DNA of 7,229 nt from Acidobacteriaceae bacterium (GTDB lineage Bacteria; Acidobacteriota; Terriglobia; Terriglobales; Acidobacteriaceae). A model generated the notes under the pieces. The model saw only the letters and a program-made list of their open reading frames with translations, made no database searches and was not told the origin of the DNA. This document shows positions 1 to 5,266 of this stretch, one piece after another; positions within the stretch are counted from its first letter, which is position 1; each line of letters opens with the position of its first letter. The DNA is taken from positions 1-7,229 of the forward strand of contig PLST01000229.1 in NCBI GenBank assembly GCA_003164255.1, given 5' to 3'. A program made the position numbers and the translations under genes.

Positions 1-101
1 CGACCGAATACGAGCAATCGAGCGGCGAGCCGTTCTTCGGCCCCGCACTCGATGAGTTCTCACGCAGACACTCTAGCCCCCAGGGAGCGACCAATGCCTG
101 A
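1..101 (+). CDS. 3' end of an unidentified gene (partial)
   Basis: An open frame enters from the left edge (first complete codon at base 3) and stops at TGA 99-101, giving about 32 C-terminal residues that include SGEPFFGPALDEFSRRH. Third codon positions are mostly G or C, as in the genes downstream, and the other two forward frames read less like protein. The stop lies inside the start of cutA (ATG at 94, TGA at 99), an 8-base overlap typical of translationally coupled operon genes. I do not recognise the family from this fragment. It could still be non-coding leader, so confidence is moderate. Confidence 0.45.
   Translation, partial: TEYEQSSGEPFFGPALDEFSRRHSSPQGATNA
82..87 (+). promoter_or_regulatory. 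Ribosome binding site that sets the cutA start
   Basis: AGGGAG lies six bases before the ATG at 94. The frame is open further upstream and has another ATG at 52, but that one has no comparable Shine-Dalgarno sequence and would add residues that do not resemble CutA. This makes 94 the preferred start. Confidence 0.7.
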
Positions 102-438
102 CTCCAATCCGATGCCGCGCATCGTCCTCACCACGGCTTCCAACCTCGATGAGGCGAACAGTCTCGCCCGCGTCCTGGTGGAAGAACATCTGGCTGCCTG
201 CGTCTCCATCATCCCTGCCATCCAATCCGTCTATCGCTGGATGGGAAATGTCGAGTCGGCCACTGAAGTCCTCATGCTCATCAAGTCCGGTCCCAATCAG
301 CTCGCGGCTCTCGAGTCGCGACTCCTCCAGCTCCACAGCTACGAGACTCCCGAGTTTCTGGTTCTACCTGTCGAGTCTGCAAGCCACCCCTATTTGGAAT
401 GGCTTCATGCCAGCCTGCGGCCCGATTCAGGTTCTTGA
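94..438 (+). CDS. cutA: CutA1 family protein (divalent-cation tolerance family)
   Basis: The product is a 114-residue cytoplasmic protein of the CutA1 family, small ferredoxin-like subunits that form very stable trimers. The family was named for copper tolerance in E. coli, but its molecular role is not settled. Family signatures are visible in order: the N-terminal strand RIVLTTAS (9-16), the helix DEANSLARVLVEEHLAACVSI (19-39), VYRW (46-49), EVLMLIKS (58-65), and HSYETPEFLVLPVE (81-94), which matches the HPYE-x-PE hallmark. It ends with YLEWLHASL (100-108). Length is normal. The start at 94 is chosen because of the AGGGAG ribosome site, and it overlaps the end of the preceding gene. The next gene starts 37 bases downstream in the same direction. 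Confidence 0.93.
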   Translation: MPDSNPMPRIVLTTASNLDEANSLARVLVEEHLAACVSIIPAIQSVYRWMGNVESATEVLMLIKSGPNQLAALESRLLQLHSYETPEFLVLPVESASHPYLEWLHASLRPDSGS

Positions 439-475
439 ACTGAACCTGTCTGATATTCTTGGGTGGTTCGCTCCT

Positions 476-640
476 ATGCTGCGCTGGCTATTCATTGTTT
501 TCCTCGTCTCGCTTGGAGCGCTGCTGTTTGCGGCCGCAGGCGTGGCGCGTCATATCTATTTACAGCGCAAGATGCTGCGGCAAAAGCTGCCTGCGCCCAT
601 TGAAGCTGTCCAGGAAGCTGACATCGAAGTTGAGCCCTGA
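476..640 (+). CDS. Small single-pass membrane protein, unknown function
   Basis: This is a 54-residue protein I cannot assign to a family. Residues 3-24 form one hydrophobic segment (WLFIVFLVSLGALLFAAAGV), preceded by an Arg and followed by a basic stretch RHIYLQRKMLRQK (25-37). The tail is acidic, ending EADIEVEP. By the positive-inside rule the charged tail would lie in the cytoplasm. The only AUG start is at 476, with a weak purine-rich GGGTGG at 461-466. The frame is open upstream, but there is no better start. The gene sits between cutA (37 bases) and bioY (51 bases) on the same strand. Its size and membrane segment plus basic collar argue for a real gene, but there is no homology evidence. 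Confidence 0.6.
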   Translation: MLRWLFIVFLVSLGALLFAAAGVARHIYLQRKMLRQKLPAPIEAVQEADIEVEP

Positions 641-691
641 ATTTAGGCCCCACGAACATCCATCAGTCCCGGGGGCACTGGAGAAAATCTC

Positions 692-1315
692 TTGAACAAG
701 GAACTCACTGCCCAGATCCACTCCGCGGCCCTCCCCGCCGCTGCGGCCACTCTGCTGCGCAAGGCCGTCATCATCCTGGCCGGAAGCGCATTTGTCGCCG
801 GCTGCGCACACATCGCTCTGCCGCTTTATTTCACACCCGTGCCGCTCACTCTGCAAAATTTTGCAGTTCTCGCGCTCGGGCTCATGCTGCCTCCACGTCT
901 CGCGTTCGACACGCTTCTCGCTTACCTGGTGGAAGGCGCTGTGGGATTGCCCGTCTTCGCTCCCACTCCGGTTTTCGCCGGAGGTCTGGCCCATCTGCTT
1001 GGACCAACGGGTGGCTACCTCCTCGTGTATCCGCTCGCTGTCGCGCTCATCTCGGTCTTGTGGCGCAGCTCAAGCCGCGGTTTTGTCGCCGCCGCCCTCA
1101 GCGCCGCTGTCGGCGATCTTGTCATTCTTTTAAGCGGTGCCCTTTGGCTGTCGGTCTTTTCCCACGCTGCTCCGGGCCCCGTTTTCGCCCTCGGTTTCTA
1201 TCCCTTCCTGCCTGGCGATGCCTTGAAGATTGTAGCCGCGGCCGCCTTGGCTGTCGGCCTCCAGCGCCTTCGCCGCCGCAACCGTTCGCCGCATCTAAGT
1301 CTTCATCAAAGTTGA
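692..1315 (+). CDS. bioY: BioY, biotin-uptake S-component (ECF transporter family)
   Basis: The product is a 207-residue integral membrane protein that captures biotin as the substrate-specific component of an energy-coupling-factor transporter. BioY motifs are clear: PLYFTPVPLTLQ (44-55), the membrane segment VEGAVGLPVFAP (80-91), GPTGGYLL (104-111), and the C-terminal YPFLPGDALK (170-179), the conserved PGD-x-x-K signature. About six hydrophobic segments span 22-190, followed by a basic tail (RLRRRNR). The start is TTG at 692 with GGAG at 680-683, about eight bases upstream; no ATG or GTG start fits better. No ATPase (BioM/EcfA) or BioN/EcfT gene is nearby, so it must work alone or with a shared module encoded elsewhere. 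mqnD follows after 24 bases, which suggests co-transcription. Confidence 0.93.
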   Translation: MNKELTAQIHSAALPAAAATLLRKAVIILAGSAFVAGCAHIALPLYFTPVPLTLQNFAVLALGLMLPPRLAFDTLLAYLVEGAVGLPVFAPTPVFAGGLAHLLGPTGGYLLVYPLAVALISVLWRSSSRGFVAAALSAAVGDLVILLSGALWLSVFSHAAPGPVFALGFYPFLPGDALKIVAAAALAVGLQRLRRRNRSPHLSLHQS

Positions 1316-1339
1316 AACTCGTGAAAGGATCTACCCCAA

Positions 1340-2212
1340 GTGAGCACTGAAAAAGCTGAATCAGCCACTCCGCCTGAAGTGATCGACATCTCCATCGCCC
1401 ATAGTCCTGACTCTGATGACGCCTTCATGTTTTACGGCCTGGCCACCAACAAAATTCGTGTCCCCGGTTATCGCTTTTCTCACACCCTTTGCGACATTGA
1501 AACCCTCAACGTACGTGCCCGCGATGAGGCCTTCTACGACGTCACCGCCATCAGCTTTCATGCCTATCCTTACGTTCAGAACAACTACACCCTGATGGGT
1601 TGCGGCGGAAGCGTCGGCGAGGGGTACGGCCCCATGATCGTCGCCAATCGCAAGCTCTCGCTTGAAGACCTCAACAAGATCAAGATCGCCGTTCCCGGCA
1701 CGCTCACCACGGCCTATCTCGCGCTCAAAATCTTCAACACCAACCTGCAGACTGAGACAGTTCCCTTCGACCAGATCATTCCCGCTATTCTTGCCGGAAC
1801 CTATGACGCCGGACTCATTATTCACGAAGGACAGCTCACCTACAACATCAGCGGCCTCAACAAGATTCTCGATCTTGGCGTCTGGTGGCAGGAAACCACC
1901 GGCCTGGTGCTGCCCCTCGGCGGCAACGCCATCCGCCGCTCGCTCGGAGCTGAAAAGCACAAGATCATCTCCAAGGCCCTGCGCGACAGCATCCAGCACG
2001 CACTCGATCACCGCGAGCAGGCTCTCGAATACGCCATGCAGTTTGCCCGCGAACTCGACACCAGAACGGCCAGCCGCTTTGTCAGCATGTACGTCAACGA
2101 GCGCACTCTCGACTACGGCCCCGACGGACGCCAGGCCATCCGCAAACTCCTCGACCTTGGTCACGAGCGCGGCATCATTCCCATCGCGCCGCTTGTTGAC
2201 TTCACTGACTAG
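1340..2212 (+). CDS. mqnD: MqnD, 1,4-dihydroxy-6-naphthoate synthase (futalosine pathway)
   Basis: The product is a 290-residue cytoplasmic enzyme of the futalosine menaquinone pathway, which converts cyclic dehypoxanthine futalosine to 1,4-dihydroxy-6-naphthoate. It has the periplasmic-binding-protein-like fold of MqnA/MqnD, and the motifs point to MqnD: AHSPDSDDAFMFYGLA (20-35), SFHAYPYV (72-79), GCGGSVGEGYGPMIV (87-101), GTLTTAYLAL (120-129), IHEGQLTY (161-168) and LGVWWQE-TTG-LVLPLGGNAIRR (179-200). His162 in HEGQ corresponds to the His given as catalytic in Thermus MqnD. The GTG start at 1340 follows AAAGGAT (1324-1330) at about nine bases. Residues 1-14 are a variable, Ser/Glu/Pro-rich lead-in. 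Length is slightly above the roughly 270 residues of well-studied relatives. It is the last gene of the left-hand operon; no other mqn gene is in the window. Confidence 0.92.
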   Translation: MSTEKAESATPPEVIDISIAHSPDSDDAFMFYGLATNKIRVPGYRFSHTLCDIETLNVRARDEAFYDVTAISFHAYPYVQNNYTLMGCGGSVGEGYGPMIVANRKLSLEDLNKIKIAVPGTLTTAYLALKIFNTNLQTETVPFDQIIPAILAGTYDAGLIIHEGQLTYNISGLNKILDLGVWWQETTGLVLPLGGNAIRRSLGAEKHKIISKALRDSIQHALDHREQALEYAMQFARELDTRTASRFVSMYVNERTLDYGPDGRQAIRKLLDLGHERGIIPIAPLVDFTD

Positions 2213-2219
2213 CTTTCCA

Positions 2220-2268
2220 GCCCTTCCGCATACGGTCGCCGCAAATCGGCCGTCAACTGCGGAAGGGC
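2220..2268 (+). terminator. Long two-tier hairpin after mqnD (probable transcript end)
   Basis: A perfect 11-bp inverted repeat has arms GCCCTTCCGCA (2220-2230) and TGCGGAAGGGC (2258-2268). Inside it a second stem pairs ACGGTCG (2232-2238) with CGGCCGT (2247-2253), with one G-U pair and an 8-base loop. It begins eight bases after the mqnD stop codon. No T-run follows, so it is not a standard intrinsic terminator; it may stabilise the 3' end, assist termination, or be a mobile palindromic repeat. The structure is seen directly; the role is inferred. Confidence 0.5.
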
Positions 2269-2328
2269 ATGCTAGCCAAAGTTGCTCGGTGCGTCTGAAT
2301 TCTGCACATGTCAACCTGAGCATCCCCC

Positions 2329-2363
2329 AAAAGTTCTCTCCCACTTTCTAAAAGTTTTCTAAT
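2329..2363 (+). promoter_or_regulatory. Possible promoter/operator upstream of the REC-GGDEF gene
   Basis: AAAAGTT occurs at 2329-2335 and again at 2350-2356, exactly 21 bases (two helical turns) apart, each followed by a near-identical tail (CTC/TTC). TCTAAT at 2358-2363 matches a -10 box at five of six positions and lies 35 bases before the start codon. No convincing -35 box is present, which would fit an activator-dependent promoter. This is an AT-rich island in GC-rich surroundings. The assignment is tentative. Confidence 0.28.
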
Positions 2364-2397
2364 CTTTGCCGATGCATCCAGAAGGAGAAAACTCCGG

Positions 2398-3387
2398 ATG
2401 CTCGCCACTACCCCGCCTACGTTGCTGCTCGCTTCGTCCGATCCAGCTTTGCTCGCCCGCGTCGAGCCCGCCTTTCTTTCTTCGGGTGCTCGCGTCAAGA
2501 TCGTTCTTTCCGCGCAGGCTGTTGTTGACTCAATGTCCGCGGCCAATCCACCAGACATCGCGCTTCTCGATCTCAACCTGCCCGGCATGCCTAACGGGCA
2601 ATTGTTGGCCACGCTGCGCGATGGCCACTCCCCTCGGTCCTTTCCGATTGTCCTGATTTCGGACACTGTCACCGAGGAGGCCCTCAATCGCCTTTCAGAA
2701 GGAATCGTCGACGATCTCATCCTTCGCACCAGCGCTCCAGCCTACTGGCAGCTCCGAGTCGATCAAGTACTCCGCGTTCGTAACGCAATGTTTGAGTTCG
2801 ACAGCCTGCGCGACGCCTCCGCCGCCAATGCGCAACTGGACCGGCTCACCGGCGTCTACAACCGCGAGGCCTTGCTCTCCATCCTGTTTCGCGAAACCGA
2901 CCGCGTGCAGCGCATGAACAGCCCGCTCTGCCTCGTGCTGTTTGATATTGACGACTTCGGCCACTGGAACATCCGCCTCGGCTCCGGTGCCTGCGACGAG
3001 CTGCTGCGCATGGTCGTCGCCCGCACTGCGCGCCTTTTGCGCAGTTACGATTTGCTCGGACGCCCAGGCAAGGACGAATTCCTCATGGTTCTCCCCGGCT
3101 GCGCAACCGAGAATGCCGTCATGCTCGCCGACCGGTTGCGCATGGATGTCTTCAGTACGCCCTTCAGCGTGGAAAGAGAATCGATCCGGCTCTCGGCATG
3201 TTTCGGCATCGCCACCAGCCACGGCCGTTCGCCCGTTGTAGTTCTCCGCGAAGCCGAACAGGCACTCGAGCGCGCCCGCCAGGCAGGACCTGAAAACATC
3301 CAGTGCTACGGCGACTCGCTCGAGCCTCTGCCCGCTCCCGTCACCTTCCTCTCGCCCACCTCCGGCGATGAACTGCTCGCCTGGTAA
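2398..3387 (+). CDS. Receiver-GGDEF protein with degenerate active sites
   Basis: This 329-residue soluble protein has an N-terminal response-regulator receiver fold (about 7-128) and a C-terminal GGDEF domain (about 145-305), with a proline-rich tail. In the receiver the phospho-acceptor aspartate is plausible (Asp58 in LLDLNLPG), but the acidic pair is replaced by SS (ASSDP, 12-16) and the usual Lys-Pro reads Arg-Thr (110-111), so normal phosphorylation is doubtful. The GGDEF domain starts with DRLTGVYNREAL (148-159) and keeps DID (183-185), Asn191 and Asp200 (PleD Asn335/Asp344 positions). The signature, however, is GKDEF (224-228), Lys after DIDxF is Gly, and the C-terminal AK-x-x-GR reads ARQAGP. 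The inhibitory site RSYD (215-218) is intact with standard spacing. It may bind c-di-GMP or GTP without efficient synthesis. The start at 2398 follows AAGGAG at 2382-2387. The gene appears to stand alone. Confidence 0.87.
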   Translation: MLATTPPTLLLASSDPALLARVEPAFLSSGARVKIVLSAQAVVDSMSAANPPDIALLDLNLPGMPNGQLLATLRDGHSPRSFPIVLISDTVTEEALNRLSEGIVDDLILRTSAPAYWQLRVDQVLRVRNAMFEFDSLRDASAANAQLDRLTGVYNREALLSILFRETDRVQRMNSPLCLVLFDIDDFGHWNIRLGSGACDELLRMVVARTARLLRSYDLLGRPGKDEFLMVLPGCATENAVMLADRLRMDVFSTPFSVERESIRLSACFGIATSHGRSPVVVLREAEQALERARQAGPENIQCYGDSLEPLPAPVTFLSPTSGDELLAW

Positions 3388-3461
3388 TGAAAGAGTCCCT
3401 CCTGGTGAATGCATTCATGAAACTCCGCATGCTGCCGAAACACTCATCAGGGGAAGAGTCT

Positions 3462-3500
3462 GCCTTTTTTAAGGCTACGGCTTCAGCCATGCCGCAGAAT
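3462..3500 (+). repeat. Degenerate copy of a palindromic intergenic repeat
   Basis: The core GGCTACGGC-TTCA-GCCATGCC followed by GCAGAAT matches the element at 7150-7183 (GGCACGGC-TTTA-GCCGTGCC then GCAAAAT) with a one-base insertion and a few substitutions. Pairing is imperfect here: GGC/GCC on each side of a bulged T and a C-A mismatch. Just upstream GCCTT-TTTT-AAGGC (3462-3475) forms a separate 5-bp hairpin that could contribute to termination after the REC-GGDEF gene. Confidence 0.6.
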
Positions 3501-3671
3501 TTCGCCGCGGTTGAATCCAATTTGCCTCCTCAGTTCGTACCCGGATAGGAAGTCAGGTCCCTGTTCCTTCTCCAGGCGCGAAACGGTGGGCCGGTGCAAC
3601 CCTTCGGCCCATTTGCCTCGCCACAAAATCTCCGCCGGTCTTTCGGCGCCGCGAAAAACGCTCGAAATAGG

Positions 3672-3701
3672 TTGTATCTTCCTCGCAGCGAACCATAGAA
3701 T
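3672..3701 (+). promoter_or_regulatory. Possible promoter of the sigma/anti-sigma operon
   Basis: TTGTAT (3672-3677) and TAGAAT (3696-3701) are separated by 18 bases. The -10 element matches the consensus at five of six positions, the -35 element at only three. Transcription would start near 3708 and give a leader of about 40 bases before the ATG at 3749. An ECF-type autoregulated promoter was looked for, but none is clear. Confidence 0.27.
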
Positions 3702-3748
3702 GACCCAAGCAGGCAGCCCGATCCGCCATTTTCCCCATCTATCACCTC

Positions 3749-4375
3749 ATGCCCGACGCTCCCCCCAATCCGATCCCTTCCGGCCTTCGTTCTCTGGATA
3801 GCACTCCAGATGAATCTAGAATGGCTGGAGTTGGGCCGTCTACAGTTCCCTCGGCGGACGACGATCTGCTCCTCGATCGCGTGCGCGCCGGCGATCAGCA
3901 GGCCATGGCCCAGATCTTCGATCGCTACAGTCGCATGGTGTATTCGGTGGCTCTGCGGGTGCTTGCGGATCCCGGACACGCGGAGGATGTTTTGCAGGAT
4001 GTGTTCTTCAAGGTCTGGCGCGAGCCCCACGCGTTTCTCAAAGGGCGCGGACCTATGGGCGCTTGGCTAGCCGTGGTCGCCCGCAATCGCGCCATTGATG
4101 CGCTGCGCCGCAGAAAGCCCTCCGACTCGGTCGACGACGTGGTGCTGGTGTCGAAAACAAACCTGGCCGCGGAGAGCCAGCACAAGTCCATGATCGAAAT
4201 GGTGCGCAAGGTGATGAAGGCTTTGCCGCAGGACCAGCAGGCTTCAATGGAGCTGGCCTATTTTGAGGGGCTCAGCCACTCTGAGATTGCAGCACGAACA
4301 GGCGACCCGCTGGGTACGGTCAAAACCCGCATCAGGTCGGCGCTCATCACTCTACGAAAGGCTCTCGAAGCATGA
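3749..4375 (+). CDS. ECF-family RNA polymerase sigma factor
   Basis: The product is a 208-residue sigma factor with the two ECF domains. Region 2 covers about 53-122 (AMAQIFDRYSRMVYSVALRV, then AEDVLQDVFFKVW at 78-90, and AWLAVVARNRAIDALRRRK at 105-123, for -10 recognition). Region 4 covers about 150-205, with ALPQDQQASMELAYFEGLSHSEIAARTG and the recognition helix GTVKTRIRSAL (189-199) contacting the -35 element. No region 1.1 or 3 is seen. The first 35 residues are Pro/Ser-rich and unlike typical ECF N-termini. No Shine-Dalgarno sequence precedes the ATG at 3749, and an in-frame ATG at 3821 (Met25) is an alternative start. The stop overlaps the anti-sigma start (ATGA at 4372-4375), indicating translational coupling. 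The pairing with an RskA-type partner suggests a SigK-like stress regulator held at the membrane. Confidence 0.92.
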   Translation: MPDAPPNPIPSGLRSLDSTPDESRMAGVGPSTVPSADDDLLLDRVRAGDQQAMAQIFDRYSRMVYSVALRVLADPGHAEDVLQDVFFKVWREPHAFLKGRGPMGAWLAVVARNRAIDALRRRKPSDSVDDVVLVSKTNLAAESQHKSMIEMVRKVMKALPQDQQASMELAYFEGLSHSEIAARTGDPLGTVKTRIRSALITLRKALEA

Positions 4376-5175
4376 CCACCGGCGGACATTTCGAGCAGGA
4401 GGATCTCGCCCTCTACGCCATGCACGGTTCCACTCCGGCAGAGGCCGCTCTCGTGCGCGCTCATCTCGCCGAGTGCCCCGCGTGCCAGGCCGAGTTCGAG
4501 AAAATCTCCTCTGACCTCGCCATGGTCGCCATGAGCGTCGAACAGCATCCCCTGCCTGAAGGTGCGCGGCAGCGATTCATTGATCGCCTTGCCGATCTGC
4601 CTGCGCCCGCAGCGCCTGTTGAAGTCGTTCCCATCCGCAGTGAGCCGCCAAAGCGTAGTGCCGCTATTTTTATTCCCTGGTCTATCGCTGCCGTCATGGC
4701 GCTTGTTGCCGTCCTGCTTGGCCTGGCGAACAACTCCGTCCAGCACGAGCTTGCCAAAGACAACTATCTGATCGCGCAATTCGCCGCGGACAGTCAGCAC
4801 GCGCAAAAAGTGCTGGACGTTCTAACTGCGCCTGAAGCGCAGCACGTTGTGCTCACCGCGGGCAAGGCTGCGCCCGTTCCCACTGCGCGCGCCGTCTATC
4901 TCGCTTCGCGCGGAGGACTCATTCTTGAGGCCAGCAACATGGGCCCGCTGCCTGCGGACAAAACCTACGAGCTCTGGGTGATCCCTTCCAATGGCGCACC
5001 GTCCATCCCTGCCGGTACCTTCAGGCCTGATGCCTCAGGGAACGCCAGCCTCGTCTTGCCCGATCTTCCCGTCGGCGTGCAGGCCAAGGCCTTCGGCGTC
5101 ACCATCGAGCGCGCTGAAGGTTCCCCCACGCCCACACTCCCCATCATCATGGCCGGCGTCGCGCCAACCTCCTGA
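4372..5175 (+). CDS. Membrane-anchored RskA-type anti-sigma factor with zinc-binding domain
   Basis: The 267-residue product would bind and silence the sigma factor encoded just upstream. Residues 8-45 resemble the zinc anti-sigma domain: DLALYAMHG-STPAEAALVRAHLAECPACQAEFE carries the H-x3-C-x2-C motif (His31, Cys35, Cys38). A linker rich in Pro leads to one membrane segment (about 97-119, FIPWSIAAVMALVAVLLGLAN). The outer part holds a short helical stretch (122-150) and the RskA C-terminal domain (about 160-262), with ASNMGPLPADKTYELWVIPSNG-x-PSIPAGTF (187-217) and VTIERAEGSPTPTLPIIMAG (243-262). In this family regulated membrane proteolysis usually releases the sigma factor; no protease gene is nearby. 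The start ATG overlaps the sigma stop by 4 bases, and the stop codon falls inside a 19-bp tandem duplication. Confidence 0.9.
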   Translation: MTTGGHFEQEDLALYAMHGSTPAEAALVRAHLAECPACQAEFEKISSDLAMVAMSVEQHPLPEGARQRFIDRLADLPAPAAPVEVVPIRSEPPKRSAAIFIPWSIAAVMALVAVLLGLANNSVQHELAKDNYLIAQFAADSQHAQKVLDVLTAPEAQHVVLTAGKAAPVPTARAVYLASRGGLILEASNMGPLPADKTYELWVIPSNGAPSIPAGTFRPDASGNASLVLPDLPVGVQAKAFGVTIERAEGSPTPTLPIIMAGVAPTS

Positions 5176-5209
5176 CTCCGCGCCCGCTTCCTGATTCCAT
5201 GCTCGCTTC
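5172..5209 (+). repeat. Diverged 19-bp tandem duplication at the end of the anti-sigma gene
   Basis: Unit 1 (5172-5190) begins CTGACTCCGCG and unit 2 (5191-5209) begins CTGATTCCATG; both end in CGCTTC. They match at 15 of 19 positions and all four differences are transitions. The anti-sigma stop codon TGA (5173-5175) lies in unit 1; the corresponding TGA in unit 2 is at 5192-5194. Confidence 0.7.
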
Positions 5210-5266
5210 AACCCGCCTTGACATCCTTCCAGACGCGGTTCAGCATGGCAAACGAGGTATCGGTGC

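Larger units (their letters stand above)
3388..3748. other. Gene-free region between the REC-GGDEF and sigma-factor genes
   Basis: These 361 bases hold no open frame I believe: forward and reverse frames here are short or are shadows extending from the sigma gene. Contents from left to right are a 12-bp palindrome TGAATGCATTCA (3406-3417), a degenerate palindromic repeat (3462-3500), a hairpin with 7-bp arms TGGGCCG/CGGCCCA and an 11-base loop (3587-3611), a 5-bp hairpin CGCCG/CGGCG (3633-3648), and a possible promoter (3672-3701). The 9-mer ATTTGCCTC appears twice (3520-3528 and 3611-3619). The hairpins lie upstream of the proposed promoter, so they are unlikely to be in the sigma-factor leader unless transcription starts earlier. 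Confidence 0.6.

Noticed and set aside
641..691. Possible biotin-responsive operator or riboswitch before bioY
   Set aside because: The 51 bases hold no long inverted repeat or known leader structure; only the ribosome site is evident.
1361..2344. Long reverse-strand open frame (327 codons) opposite mqnD
   Set aside because: It mirrors the mqnD reading frame, which has unmistakable MqnD motifs. The antisense product is low-complexity in Gly, Val, Asp and Glu with no family resemblance, as expected from C-ending codons on the other strand.
2860..3300. Hybrid cGAMP-making (Hypr) GGDEF
   Set aside because: The Asp contacting guanine (Asp200) that is changed in Hypr enzymes is kept here, and the other changes point to reduced catalysis.
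2695..3414. Reverse-strand open frame of 239 codons opposite the REC-GGDEF gene
   Set aside because: It is an antisense shadow of a clear GGDEF domain, with no recognisable motifs.
3406..3417. 12-bp perfect palindrome TGAATGCATTCA, overlapping TTCATGAA
   Set aside because: One or two palindromes of this size are expected by chance in 7 kb, and its position just after the REC-GGDEF stop gives no promoter context.
3511..3801. Forward 96-codon open frame in the gap before the sigma gene
   Set aside because: It lacks a ribosome site, has no family resemblance, runs through two hairpins and a possible promoter, and overlaps the sigma start out of frame.
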